Shown piece after piece: positions 47,957 through 61,830 of a stretch of 64,000 nucleotides of DNA. The notes beneath the pieces were generated by a model, which was given only the letters and a program-made list of their open reading frames with translations, did no database searches and was not told the DNA's origin. This DNA comes from Symsagittifera roscoffensis (lineage: Eukaryota > Xenacoelomorpha > Acoela > Convolutidae): positions 16,404,660-16,468,659 of the forward strand of contig NC_087069.1 of assembly GCF_963678635.1 (NCBI RefSeq). The letters are read 5' to 3'. Position 1 is the first letter of the stretch, and the number at the start of each line of letters is the position of its first letter. The position numbers were made by a program, and so were the translations under genes.

Positions 47957-48383
47957 TTACAAATCAAAGAGTTGTTGGTCAGCTGAGTTCTCAAAAATTT
48001 CGCAAGTTCTCAATGGAGCGCAAAGCTGGTCTTGCATCCATCACTGGTGGTTCGCTGACTGGATGTCTTGGCTCAGTGAACCCCCATCCTCTTCGATGGT
48101 AATTGGGTTGTCCATAGATCACTCTTCCCAAGGAAAGAGGAAATCGTCGAATGGTTGAACCACATATCTAGAGTCAGGAGTTTCGAGGTAGTTCATTCCC
48201 ACATGCTCGGCCACTTCCTCCATCATTTGCATTTCTCCAAGTTGGTTCTCTGTAGGGGTACCTGCGTTAAATGAAGTTCGTTGAAATCGCTGCGCATCAC
48301 TTCCACCATGTGCCAGACTTGGATTGGGATGTCCATTCGTGCCAGAAAAACTCCAAAAACTGTTTCTCGCACTGGGATTTGTA
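47957..48383 (-). CDS. Possible 3' exon of an unrecognised host gene
   Basis: After an acceptor-like CTGATTTAG (AG at 48385-48384; a better TTTTCAG lies 9 bp upstream), a minus-strand frame reads 88 protein-like codons, acidic and Met-rich toward the end (GEMQMMEEVAEHVG, DDFLFPWEE). It stops at TGA 48121-48119. The same frame then stays open past that TGA and a second TGA (48043-48041) to a TAA overlapping an AATAAA (47957-47952). A second frame starting ATG 48445 overlaps the first part (73 aa) and is an alternative. No family is recognised. It is present once in the window, next to the duplication junction. Confidence 0.4.
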
Positions 48384-48680
48384 CTAAATCAGCTGAAAAT
48401 TCCACCGAGAACATACGGTTGTTGTTTTTGACTGAAAATATCATTCTGAGCAACAAGTTGGATTAACGATACAGAGTAAAAACAAGATTTACAGTTGAGA
48501 GGGAGAAAATTGACGGTGGTTAAGTTGAAATTATTGTATTTAGAGCTGAGAGAGGAGGTAGTTGACGATAGTTAAGTTGAAAATAAAATGAATTTTTGTT
48601 AAGAGAGAGGGGTACCTTCAACTGGAATGTGTGGGTTTAACCAATCAGAATGGATTTTCCTTATTTGGGTTGTAGTCGTG
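48384..48680 (-). promoter_or_regulatory. Pyrimidine-rich upstream region with internal repeat and TTTTCAG sites
   Basis: On the minus strand, upstream of the 48 kb exon, two copies of TTCAACTTAAC followed by CTCCCTCTC-type pyrimidine tracts are seen (about 48590-48490). Two TTTTCAG acceptor-like sites (about 48440 and 48399) follow. This could be an intron, a 5' UTR or a trans-splice region. The block ends exactly at the tandem duplication junction. Confidence 0.35.
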
Positions 48681-51159
48681 TTCTTGTGTGAATCTTTTCC
48701 AATCTGATTTTATTTCTATAGGTAATACTGAAAACCAATTTCTGTGCTGCGCCATCTAATGTTGTTTGTATCAACGCGGTGCGGCGATGTAGCCAATTTT
48801 GATGGAGCGGTGTATTTATTGGTTCAGGTCCCCAATTCAAAATTAAATTAGCTGTAACTGCGTTCAGGTAATCTTCTACTGAATATTCAGGTGCTGTTTC
48901 TGTAAATACCATGAGTGGTTTATTTGATGTTATTGATGATCTTCCCATGAGATATGGGTTCATCGTCACTTGTAATGACTCTGAAGCATTTGGTATCTGC
49001 GAAAAATTTGTCAATTGATTTTTTGTAATTTCATGTTATTGTAGATAATATGGTAATGGTATTTCATTTTGCATTTAATTTGGTTGATGAGAGTGCATAG
49101 TCATTGGGTTTTGTGGTTGCATCGGTTGAAAAGATTGTGTATTAGTTGGATTTGGCATGGGTATTGGTTGTTGATTTCGTGTATCTGTTGGGTTTGGAGA
49201 AAAAATTCTATTATATGTATGAGGTCGTCGCGATCCTTGTGTGCGATATTCCTGGGTATATGGTGCAAAAATTTCTGGTTGTAAATAATCATCATCAGAT
49301 GGTAAATAATCCGTATGATGAGGTGCTTGCTTTTTATTTTTATTTTGTTGAAAGAATGGGTAATTTTCACTATGATCCTGTGGAGGATGTGAATTAGTTT
49401 GAAAATTTACTGAGTTGGTTGTTGTCATTGGGTTATCCCAATAGTGAGAACATACATGATTATGATTTTTTCGAGGGGGGTAGTTTGCTTTTGACGAATG
49501 TGCATAATTTTAATTGTGTTCTGCAAAATTATTTCTTGTGAATGTTTTTTGTGGTTTTGATGGTTTTGTCATTGGTCTAAATGTTCGATAATCCATATGT
49601 GAATATTTAGGAGCAAGAGTAGCCGAGGGTTTTACGGTTGATTGTAATGTTACTTGTGGTGATGTTGCATTTTTATTCCTTGGTGTTGTAAGGTTCGGAC
49701 GTATTGGTGAGATACTTTGTTGCGTAGTTGTTACTGTTGTGTGGACTATTTCTTCATTTATGAAGTGCGATGGTGTATTGAATATCATGTTGTGTAAGAT
49801 TTCTAGTTCCATTGAGATTTTCATGATGTATAACGGTTGAATTTAAACTGTTTTTTTGTAAGTCGGGTAAAAATGTATTATAATTTAAGGCTGTTGCATC
49901 AATTGTTAATGGTATGATTTTTATATAGTCTGGGTGAATAGATATTGTATCTATTGCTTGAATTGAGATGTCGACTGGGATGTTGATAAATAATGGGTGA
50001 GACCAATCAGGGATCAAACATAATCTGATTGTTCTGCAATGAGAGTGTCGTCATTGTTACTTCGGAGTCTAAATTTTTTTCTTGCTTGGCTAAATAAATC
50101 TAAATTATGTGTGAAATAATCGATTGGAAACCATGTTAGTATTTTTTGTAAATCATGTTTGGTATTTTGTGAAACATCATTGCTGTAAAAATTTTCACGA
50201 ATTGCGTTTAAAAATGTAGAAAATGCACTGATTTCATTTCTGACTTTTGTGTGTTTAGAAGTCTGGATTGGTGATGTACTTTGAGCTTCTGTTGTTTCTA
50301 ATATAGTTAAATATGATATATTATAGCAAAAACTTCATTTGTGAATATTGAGTTTGCTCTTTGTGAATTATGGTATTGTATGTTTTTGATGTATTCAATG
50401 AATACCTTTGAAAATTCTAGATCAAGATCGTCTGTTTGAATAACATATTTATTATACCCTATTCATGGTGTACTGATTCCTATCGTGTAGATACCGTATT
50501 GTTGTGTTATTTTAGAGATATCTTTGAGATAATGATCTATTATTTGTCTTTTGACTTTTACATCTGGGAATTCTGTCTTACAGGGACTGATTCCTGGTTC
50601 AAATAAATTTATGAGTAAATTTTTGCAAAATTTTATTTGTCCTCTATCATTTTCTGAATCTATAATAAAGGGGAAAGCGTGCTTTTTATCGAGACTTTCT
50701 TCACTTTGAGTGTTGCTCATCTTTTCGTTTGATGACTGTTAATATATAATTATTAATGCGTCTAATTGGTTGACTCCAATTGTATAGATGTACTGGTTTG
50801 TGTTTGTGCTTCTTTTTTATTCTGTTTTTTTTTTCCTTTTTTTGATGAAATTGTATTTGTTTCTGAGTCGGAAAAACATACTGGGTCCTGGATTGGATAA
50901 GTTTGATTTATCGAGTCGTCTACTTTGTATAGTGCATCGAGACTTCTGATTCGGAGAATGCATTTCTGTATTTTGAAAATCTTTTTCGTGTTATTTGTCT
51001 TTGCTTTTTTAGAATTGTTCTTTTTAGTGTTTGCCGTTTTGTGTGAATGTATTCAACTGTTTGTGTATGCGGGGTTATGACAAGATCGTATTTTTTATTT
51101 TGAATTTCACAATTTTGTATGACGACTGTTTGTTTATTTCCTAGGTTCTTTAATGACAT
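48665..51159 (-). pseudogene. Copy-2 gag stub of element G
   Basis: Duplicate of 30743-33222. The capsid domain is cut at the duplication junction (48681), after which the frame runs 7 codons into unrelated sequence and stops. It has the same internal stops as copy 1, plus a 1-nt shorter T-run (about 50826) that changes the frame in the basic N-terminal domain. Confidence 0.8.
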
Positions 51160-52422
51160 AAGGTTTAGGATGACGGATGCAAAGTTGGTTGTGAGTGATT
51201 TTATTTTCTTACACTGTTAGTCCTTACGATTTTTTGGTTAGCTTAGCCTGGGTTTTTTTATTCAGTATTGGAGAGAAAGGTATATCGATTCCGAAGAACG
51301 ATTTTTACTTTCTCGTGGCTAATATAAGCTAAGGTGTTAACTTACTTAATCTTACTTAGGGGTAGTGATTGTGTTCACAAGGGTTGGAGAATAGTAAACC
51401 GATCCACAAGGTTGAGGTATAATTAGAGCGCAAGTTGTTTGTTAGGTACTATTTTAAACTTACCAAGTCTAAGATTAGCCTGGGTCGTATAAGAGGAGGG
51501 GTCAAGTGAAGGATGAATAACCGAAGTTCTTCACTGTTTACCCTAATTTAAATGGTTAATATTTGGAGAATTTCTATTAGTCCTGGGTTTTTTGAAAAGG
51601 TTGGGTAGTGAATCGACGTTTGAGTTCGTTAGACATTTGATAAGGGGGTGGGGGAGAAAAAAATGGTTCTGTTTGATCCAAGGATAAGCCTTGATGATCA
51701 GAATTAAAATTAAGAATAGAAAATTAAATTAGATCCAAGGATAAGCCTTGATGATCTGGTTTAAGTTTAGAAAATTTAGGTTTAGAGAATATAAAGTTTA
51801 AAATTTAAAAGAACACATTGTGAATTTTAGTTTTGATGAAGTTAGTTGATTTATGATTGCTGTTATGTTTGGTTGATGAAGCTGGAAAAACAAGATGATT
51901 TTTTATGTTTACTAACAATTATTGTCATGCTACTAATTTTTATTTTTATTTTTGATAAAACTATTTTTCAAAAATCTTTTATATAATACTGCAGAGGAAG
52001 AAACGATAAGAGATGTTTTTATCAATCGATATTGAACAATAGTAATTTATTTAGCGCCTGGTAGATGCATTGAAGATTTTACTTCAAAAACTTTATGTTT
52101 AGGAATGAAAATCTAAATTCATTGCCATTAAAATTCTAAATATGAAAGTTTGTGTAGGTTTTTGCCGTACAACCATGAAACTATTTGGTAAGTTTCTCCG
52201 TAGTCGTATGTCGTCTCTTGTCCGAGGTCTATTTCCAATGCGTGGTTGTTCTCGTATTGTACGGAATAGTGGCTTCGATCTATTGAGTCGTAGAGACCAT
52301 TCAATTAAATTATTGTCGTATAACATTTTGAAAATTTTTTTGTCTATTTCTAACCTTTATTTTGTTAGTTCTAAGCTAATTTGTTTTTTAAGGTCTTGTT
52401 CGAGACTTATGGTCGCACCAGA

Positions 52423-52829
52423 TGAGTTAAGTATGGAAGCTTATCTCATAGAGTAATTTCGGATAGGGTACACCGTCTGCTCGTCACGCTATCTTATTTT
52501 CGGCCGGATAGATTCGTGCAACTTCTTAGTCTAATACCGATACTAATCTTACTCTTATAACTACTAGTCTCAGGGTGCTTAACTAGTCTCTGCTAGGCTC
52601 AATAGATCTAGAGTATACTGGTATTATTGCGGCTGCTGAAGTACTCGGGAGAGGCAACTATTTTCTAAGTTAAATTCAAATCTCTCTGGTGCTGAAATTA
52701 CAAGTAATTTCAGCACTTACAAATAAGTGCGTAGTTAGTTGGATGGATTGTGATTGGTTAGTATTAAATATTTCACATTGGTAAATATCTAATTTATAAA
52801 TAATAAAACGTAGTTTAGATCAGGTTCCA
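52423..52829 (-). repeat. Copy-2 5' LTR of element G
   Basis: Duplicate of 34486-34892, including the 19-bp insertion and the 13-bp hairpin. The primer-site region (52398-52420) and the Arg-rich leader ORF (52099-52326) are also preserved. With no pol or 3' LTR in this copy it is a stranded promoter pointing toward 48.7 kb and below. Confidence 0.9.
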
Positions 52830-53036
52830 TAATTGACTAAAGGAATAAAATAACGAATGTATATCTGCATCGTTTTCAGGTGGTTTCATTTTGTATAGAG
52901 TCATTTCCTTTCTTTCGAACGAGACAGTTTCCTTATTATAAAAACGAAACGTAACCACCCTATTTATTTGACGAAAAAGTTAAATTTGCTCCACTTAGCG
53001 GCAGGTTATTATCGTTCAAGACCCTAAAACATGTCT

Positions 53037-56000
53037 TGATCTCACGTTAAGGGTTGCAACCAAAATGTCGTCTAGATACACATGAATCCACATGTCTCTC
53101 AAAATATAAAATTTTGTTTAAAAGCAATAATTTATTCTAAAGCGATCAATTTAAAGCGCTAAATAGCATATTTCAAGTCATTGTGCCAGAACCAGATCAG
53201 GTCGGTAGTATTACAGCTGATTGAAAAAGCCACAAAGTCAACTAGCTTGTTCATAAGAAGCTCTTGATAATTGTTCCGATAAATAAATTGTATATCAGTT
53301 TCGAGTTCAACGCTACTTGTACAGACCCGTCGCGTTAGGCCATCAGGAGTGTACACAAAATGAAACAAAAATCCGTAAAAGTCCCCAACTCTTTTATCCC
53401 TCTTTTAACACGTTCTCGATAATTTCCTCAGTCGTAAGTGATTGGGGACCCGCTTACCTTTTAATTGTATCAAGCGTAATGGTTGATGAAATTGAGTTGT
53501 AACCCAATAATTACTTAGTAACACTTTTTGTCACAAACAACTCTTTGAGTTTGTTCAAAATAAGTTTATTGTCTTATGCTGAATTGGCGAGTACTGTAAT
53601 TGCGTTTTTTTAATCGCTCCCCCCATTTTCCCTCATTGCTTTTGCCTTTTAATAAGGCGTACTTCAGTTTCTAACCATTAAATAGGTTGTTTTTTTGATC
53701 ATATCTCTCTGCCTCCCTCGGATATATCATGGGTATTATTGTTCCCTAACCTAAAGTAGATAATAGTGGTGGATATGCTTTATCATTAATTCCTTTTTCT
53801 TCCTCGGTTGTTATTCTGTCAGATGCTTGCGTCTTCTGCAACTGAATCTCGTCTTCCCGAATTTGGCCACTTGCGACGTCTTTGCTGTTTTTTTTTTGCC
53901 CTGACACTTCGCTACTGTCTCTCCAGATTCGGGTATGAACCGACTCCAGTAACTTTCTATTTTTGTTATTTGCCCGGTCCCATACTGTCCGTATCAAAAT
54001 ACTCCAAATTTGTTCTCATCTTCCTCTGTTTCCAAACCTTTAGTTTCACACTGGTTGAAATCGTGCGAAAAGTCATACTGATTTACTGTCGTCTTTCTGA
54101 AATAAATTGCGAAGTGATGTTTCCCGCTACAGCTATTACAAATTATGTTTTTTTTGCGGACAATTCTCTTTGGGTACAACCAACTACCTCAGTTATGACT
54201 TTCATCTTCCTCGATTGATCTGTGTTACCGCCTAAAGAGATTGAGCCTGCGGCTTGTAACTTTGGGCTCACAAAAAAGAACTCGACAGATGACAGCTTCC
54301 ATAGCTCCGCGAAGTTAATCTGAAAAATATCGTTGAATTTACTGATGAGATAGTTTTGCAAAAACTATCGTTGACTATGTTTCCCCACATTAAGTATATT
54401 TTGGATTTCATTCTTTTATTAGCTTTTCCTCTGATACTTCTTTTAAGAAACCGTTTCTCTTCGTCTGTTCGACGGTTCTCTTCTTGCCTTCATACCCGGA
54501 TCGCTTTGGTATTATGAAACTCTCTCAGTCCTCTCTGCCTCATCCTCCGCAGTTCCATCGTTTCTCGCTGTGTCCTCTTCTGTAACCGCTCTGTAATCTA
54601 ACGTAGAATAGATATTCACCGGTCGAAGATTCCTCGATGTGTACTTTCTCCTTAGCAGTTACCTCTAACTGAAATTTCCGTGCCCATCCTGACAGGGAAC
54701 CGGCGGTTCTAGCGATGAAGCATGCCAGAATATATCTAACCAACGGTAGCTCGATTACGTTTGTGACTGCGTCATGTGGAAGTAACCTTAAGGTACTTGA
54801 AACAGCATAAGTAAAAAAACGAAAACACTCATTAGAATCAACTTCAATTCTGTACGCTCACGATCGCCTTTGGCAGCACGCTACCACAACGCTTACTATT
54901 TCAATTAGTTTGGTAACACTTACTTATAACATGGGTAACAATGACCCCTAACATAAGGTATATAACAGCAATTTGGTCTCCACTAAAATAATTTTAAACT
55001 TTTTGACTCCAATTGCGAACCAGTATTCAAAAGTAATTCAACCCCACAAAGCATTGAAAATGTCAATCACTCTAATCAATTCATTCTGATAAAAAAGCAA
55101 CAAAAGATGTTACCCGAAATATAAAAATTATAACCTAAAATATAACGTATGCTATGACATTAAAACTTGGATGACTCATAAACCGAAAAAAAAACGGATT
55201 CGGTCGAGCATGGTCGAAACATTTCTTGCTTGGGCGGAGAACGGTCGAGCACACGTTTCCGGTCGAAAACGGTCGCAACACATCTTGTGTTTTTTAGTTT
55301 CGCTTTAAATGCTTAAATAGCCAATGTCAGTTCGCCCTCATTTTTGTGCGACGCATTCGCCGCCATATCTGTAGAGCCATGTGTTAGTGTCACCGCTGTC
55401 CAGTATCCATTCTCATCACGCTATTTTCCTCCTAGCCCGAGTAGGAGACGATTTGTCCAGTATGCGGGTTTTCGGAGTTTGCTGTCCTTCTTCACCATAG
55501 ATTTTCCCGACGGCGACGGAGCTTCTGACTTATCCTGCAGTCTCCGGATTGCATCGCGATTCACTATCGGACTGTCTGTAGACATTTGCCCACCCGACGA
55601 ACTGTCTATGATGATCGGGTTGTAAGCTGAGCCTGTTACATCAACTAAAATTCTGCGCCATCACGTAACCGTTGGGGACTCCACGCTAGCCTGTGGGCTG
55701 CCTCTTTGCGGGGGTCCACCAAAAATTATCAAAAATATCAGACATATGTACTTTTTTGCCCGAGTCCAAGTTTGAGGGTGTCCACCAAAACTTTTTGAAT
55801 TATTCGACATATGCACTACTTTTCCGAGCCCAAAGTAACACTATGATTAGATTCGCCTGCCATTCTCTGCTTTAAAAACTCAGAATATAATTGTGACTTT
55901 AGCCGATTAATGTTTTTCCAAAAAAAACTAAGATAACTTTTTCGCAGTGAAACTAGAACGGCCGCTTGGTTTGTTTCTCGGCATGTATATTTTTCGTGAG

Positions 56001-57481
56001 CCTGGAGCATGTGAAGTTCTTGCCAATTAGTGCTCGATCCTTTCATGAATGCCCATCATTGTCTCGTCGTCTGCGCTGGTGTAGTTCTTCACGCTCCGCG
56101 CGGGAAAGATCTTCTTGTTTCGATCTAAACAACAAAAACCGTTGTCCCAAGATAAAAAATGTGATGAGGCATTTTTTGCAAGCGTGTGCTTAACACTAAT
56201 CGGCCGAAAAAGGTATTAAATGGAGAGCGTCCCATCGACAGGTGTTTAATTATACTTATCGTGCAATAATTTTGTTTAGAGCTGATTTCAGAGCAGGTCT
56301 AGGCAATAAAACTGGTACACCATGAAGAATTCGCGCATTTTACGCATACTATTTTCCATTAGCCCGGTCGCTCGAGTGTTTTCCTCCGTTGCGAACAATA
56401 TTTAAATCTTTTCCTTGTGCAAAAATGCAGTGACGGTTTTGCTTTAAATCCCGTCCCTTGTTTTGTGCGCATTTCCACAGTAATTGCATGTGGAGCAGTA
56501 TTATTTTTAGAATATTTTGTAATCACGGTAACTGTTACTTTTTTGTATTTTGTATCGTCGTGAATTTGGAAACTTAACAAATACTTCTTCGCGACCATTA
56601 CATGCGGTAATGGTACTAGAAAATCATTTTACTCTTCATTTATTGGCTCTTCCAACATAACACCAACCTCCAAAAATAGCTAGTTCAATTTAGCTATTCC
56701 TATTCAATTAAGTTCTAACACAAAAAATGCACTCCAGAATCTAGACACGTATGAGATGGATTTTCAACAATCGGTATGGTGTCGCTCTAAGTTACCACAA
56801 GCCCTTTTTGGAACGTCTCACTTCGCCCTAGTTTGTTTATCGATATTGAAATGATGTTTGTTTCGTTTTGACAAATGCTATTTCGTGCGCCGCGCCTTGA
56901 ATGTTTTTTTTTCTTCAATTTTCCCAAAAAGTTTTCTTTTCTAGCGGCTGATTTGAAGAAGACTCGGATAAACTCTGATCTCACGTTAAAGGTGTTCCTG
57001 GGATTCTCGGGTTGCAATAAATGTGTCGTCTAGATACACGTGAAGCAACATGTCTCTCGAACCAAAAAAATCTCGTTTTAAAGAGACAAATTATTTTAAA
57101 GCGATCAGTTTTAAAGCGATAAATAGCATACTTCACGTCAATGTTGGAGAACCAGATCGGGTCGGTAAAGTTACTGCTGATTGAAAAAGCCACAAAGTCG
57201 ACTAGCTCGTTAATAATAGGCATTTAAAAATTGTTCCGATAATTTTTTTAATCAGTTTCAATTTTAACGCTAACTTTACAGACCAGCTTACCTTTTAATT
57301 GTACCAAGCGTAATGATTGATGAAATTGAGTTGTAACTTAAGGATGATTTAGGATAACTTTTTCCAACAAACAACTTTTTGAGTTCGTTCAAAATTAGTT
57401 TAATGTACATATGTTGAATTTGTGAATACTGTAAATGCGTTTTTTCATCGCTCCCCACATTTTTACACACCGCTTTTGCCA
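53037..57481 (-). mobile_element. Element C, copy 2
   Basis: Duplicate of 35100-39546 with terminal repeats 53037-53647 and 56976-57481 and the same broken Gag-like frames (53746-55656). A T9-to-T8 change near 54148 shifts the knuckle frame relative to copy 1. Confidence 0.6.
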
Positions 57482-58797
57482 TTTGTCAAGGGAGTAGTAG
57501 ATGTTGGAGGTTAAGTGGGGGGGAGGGGGGGGGGGGGGTTTATTTGACACCCCCCCATGTATTAAGATAGGGAAAAGAGCATCCGGTCTGCCAGCTATGT
57601 ATTAACATTGACTATAGAGTCTACAATGAATTAAGATAGGGAATACAAATGATAAGGTTTCAGTGTGATGTTAAGAGAAAGAAAAAACCTAATTTTTTTT
57701 TTGGTTTTTGAGTGGAAAAACTTCGGCGCCCGTTACCTAGTTGTTAAATATCAAAGGTTAATTACGAGTAGGTTGTGTAATGAAGGACTTTTAATTAGTT
57801 TTTTGATATATGGTAGGTCGATGGTAAGAGTTTTTTGGGTAAAAACTTGGAATTTTCTTGAAAAAGTTTTCAAAAAAACTTCAAAACACGATAAGGTTGG
57901 CTATTCTTTGACCTAATTTATTAGATAATCTTACTTTCCATCTAAATGAAACAATAATCTTACTTTCTATTTAAATGAAACAATGCAGAAACCAACAGAG
58001 ACTTCGAAAAAATTCAAGCTTTTTGGAAAAAATTGCAAAAATTTCAAGTTTTCAAATTGCAAAAAAATCGTATACATTGGTTAATTTTTTCCTTGCTTCT
58101 GATCTATATACGTACGAAACAATATACGTACGTCCAGAGTTTGAAATTGAGTTCATATTGTATTTTGAACGGCATCATATTGAAACAATGATACAAAAAC
58201 GTGATTAAAATTTTCGATTTTTCCAAAATTTTTTAAGCAAAATATTGAAATCCGATAAAATTTAGCATTGTTTGAGCTAGAAAGTGGTTATTTAATGCTC
58301 TCATCATTAACAAGAAAGCTCATAACAGCTGAATCAATATCAAAACTTCTCGTATTTCAAATATATTTTTGGGAAAACTGAAATTATTCGTAATTTTTTA
58401 GAAAATTTTGAAAAAATTAATGAAATCTGTCCAAAATTTTCCATTTTTGACCTTTTTTTGGTAGTTAAATGATTTTTCATCCATTTCAGGGTAAATTGAA
58501 ATAGGAATCTCAAATTTAAATGAACATTAAGTGCAATATTCTAGGAAATTTAATAATCCATGCTACAAAAGACTCCATGATTTAACTCCTCCTCAGTTTT
58601 TTCTCAAAGATTAACCCAATTTTGTACAAAAATTACAAATTCTGAGCATTTTTTCACGTTAAAGAAAACGCATTCCAGATCAATGATGGAAATTGAACAT
58701 TTAACTGCTAAAATTGACTAAAAATGGGACAATTTTTTAAAAAGTTTGAGCTCAAACTCAAGAAAATCTTCTTCATAACTGATGATTATCTCTCTGT

Positions 58798-60053
58798 TGC
58801 TTTTGCAACATAATTTTCATAATTTTCCGTAGAAATGTACTATGTTTAAAGAGTATTCATTCTGCTTAATGCATGTTTCCGCTATTGAACACACTTTGCA
58901 AGAATATTAAGTCAGAACTGGAGAATTTAGGAGGAAAATAGCATCAATTGACTGAACAATTTGCTGGCAGAGATGATATTAGAACTCTTACCGTCTGGTT
59001 ATTACAATAAAATTTGTAAATATCTTCCTCATGGTTCCCTTGTTTAGTTGCTACAGTAAACTATTCAAGCAAAAATACAATTTTTCAGATCAATGACTAT
59101 CATTTTCCTTGAAAAATAGTTACTTTTAATGATTTTCCGAAGAAACGTATTATGTTTTTTTATGGTTATTCTTGCTCACTGCTTAATGCATGTTTTCGCT
59201 ATTAAACACACTTTGCCAGAAAAATTATTCAGAACTGGAGAATTGACGAGGAAAATAGTATCAATTGAACGAACAATTTGCTTGCAGAGATGAAATTGGA
59301 ACTGATACCGTCTGATTAATTTAGATAAAAATTGTAAATGTCTTCCTCAAGGTTCCCTTGTTTAGTTGCTACAAAAAACTATTTAAGCAAAAATACAACT
59401 TTTCAGATCAAGAACTATCAATTTCCTTGAAAAATAGTTACTTTTAATGATTTTCCGAACAAACGTTCTATAATTTTATGGTTATTCTTGCTTTCTGATT
59501 AAGGCATGTTTTCGTTACTGAAAACACTTTGCAAGAAAGTTTAGTCAAAACTTGAGAATTTAGGCGAAAATAGAAACAATTGAACGAACAATATGCTGGC
59601 AGAGATGAAATTAGAACTGATATTGTCTGATTATTTTTGATAAAAATTGTAAATGTCTTCCTCAAGTTTCCCTTGTTTAGTTGCTACAGTAAACTATTTA
59701 AGCAAAAATACAAATTTTCAGATCAATAACTATCATTTTCCTTGAAAAATAGTTAGATTTAATGATTTCCGAAGAAACGTTCTATGATTTTATGGTTATT
59801 CTTGCTTTCTGTTTAATGCATGTTTTCGCTATTGAACACAGTTTGCAAGAAAATTTAATCAGAACTGAAGAATTTAGGAGGAAAATAGTATCAATTGAAC
59901 GAACAAGTTGCTGGCAGAGATGAAATTAGAACTGCGACCGTCTGATTATTTTCGATGAAATTTGTAAAGGTTTTCTTCAAGGTTCCCTTGTTTAGTTGCT
60001 GCAGTAAACTTTTAAAGCAAAAATACAACTTTTCAGATAAATAATTATCAATT
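58798..60053. repeat. ~315-bp tandem repeat, copy 2
   Basis: Duplicate of 40860-42115 within the second large tandem unit, with the same number of units. Confidence 0.8.
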
Positions 60054-61308
60054 TTCTTGCAAAATATTTTTTAACAAATGTTTTTTATTCTTAATTGATA
60101 ACGGAAGTTATCTCAAAAACACCCAAGTGAGAAAAAACTGGTACTAGTTAAAAAATGTAAAAAAATGAGAATAAAAAATTGTATTTTTACGATTTGAGAA
60201 CAAATTAGGAGCAGCTCCATAGTTATAATCTCCGGAAATACGCAAGGGAACCTAGTTCCTAGCATCTACAATCTAAAAACTTCTAAGAGAGCGCGTCTCA
60301 AAAAATTGATTTAGCAAAGCAAATCAAGGTGCAAACTGGAGTAATTGTGTAATTTTCCGATTTTTAAGAGGAAAAAAACTCTATATAGTAAAAATGTAGT
60401 AATATTTTGTATATAGTGTTGTAAATTGTATGTAGTATTGTGTATGTTTGTAGTATGGTGTAATGTTTATAGCCAGGAAGTGTAGATATTCAAAGAAAGT
60501 ATTTGATTTATGTTCCATGTATCTACTTCCAAAAGATGTTGGATTGGATTTACTTTACAAAAACTAACCTCGAATCATCTGATTTTTCATACAGACTTAC
60601 CTATTATATCAAATGATAGCAAACTTTTCAAATGAATTACACATAAATACAAATTTGTGATGCTTTTTATAACGGAATTTTTTTCTCAAGATATACTTTA
60701 TAAGCTAAATTTTCGTAAAATTATCTCAAAACTCCTAAAGATTTAATTTGAGTTTCAATCTCAAATCAGCTTTTTCTCAGTTTCTGCTTCATCTACTATT
60801 TACTAAATTAATCCAATTTGAACAAAATTTTTCTTGAAAATTGAACTTTGGATGGAACAAGGTATCGTTTCAACGAACGTTCAATAATCCGAAGCTGAAT
60901 GAATACCATAAATCCTTTGCTAAAAGCCTTTAAATGATTTTCTCTAGCTGATAACTGTATATTCACGTTTAAAATCAGCATTTTCATTTTAGAGTGAATT
61001 TTTACTTAAAAATGATGTATATCCTTGTCTTGAAATTTTCAAAGTTTAGCAAAAACATACATTTTTTTAATTTTTCCAGGTCATTTATCAATTTATTTTC
61101 TGAAATCATCATAAGTCAAACACCATTATCTGCTTAAAAACGCTCTACTCTACGAACACTTTTAGAAACACTAAACAGGGAAAACTTTAAAATAATAACT
61201 AATAAAAACCTAACAATAAGTCGATGCTTTACAAATATCCAAGTTTCACAATTTTTAAGCAAATACTTAACTACTCATTAGCAAATGTTATGCACTTTTA
61301 CAACAAAT

Positions 61309-61830
61309 TCATCGCAACAAAGTCTCCGCAAGCTTGCAACCAAGGAAGTTTTTACTGTTGATTAGAGGGGTTTTTGGATCGAGTTCCATGGACAGTTTCA
61401 CGACAATTTGAACTCGATTTTTGCTGTCTTTATCATCAATCAAAACCTTTGAATAAAAAAATAAATGACAGTTCAGATATTGTGATGAAAACACTGAATA
61501 ATTTCTGACTAAATTTATCACAATCGTTTGGACTTTTCAGATTCAGTAAAAACTAATTTTCATGGTAATTTCTATGTTTTTAAGAAAAATTCTTACTTTA
61601 ACCTTTTCTTGAAGTGTGTTTGGAGACTGCTGAGCACATAATTTAAAATTGTGTTGAGAATGCTTCTTCTTGAAATGATTAATGAGTTCCTCGCTCCTAT
61701 AAGTATAAAAGTTACAATTGAAACACTTCAAAGCACCACAGGTTCTACGATGTCCTGATGCGTGTAAGCGAGTGTATTATTTGCCACATTCAGGACATGC
61801 AATTTTTTCGTTTCTATTCAGTGACGGCAT
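61309..61830 (-). pseudogene. Zinc-finger gene, copy 2
   Basis: Duplicate of 43371-43892 with the same exon plan and the same in-frame TAA (61779-61777). Three substitutions within about 50 bp of the finger-linker region change amino acids (Thr to Ile, Cys to Ser, Val to Phe), although flanking DNA is almost identical. The metal ligands of the second finger are unchanged. Confidence 0.5.

Larger units (their letters stand above)
30743..48680. repeat. Tandem segmental duplication, copy 1 (17,938 bp)
   Basis: Everything from TTCTTGTGTGAATC at 30743 is repeated from 48681 onward, at an offset of 17,938 bp that drifts by 1-3 bp through homopolymer indels. The left border lies inside element G gag. 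The right border is the base before 48681. No microhomology is visible between the sequences left of the two start points. Confidence 0.95.
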
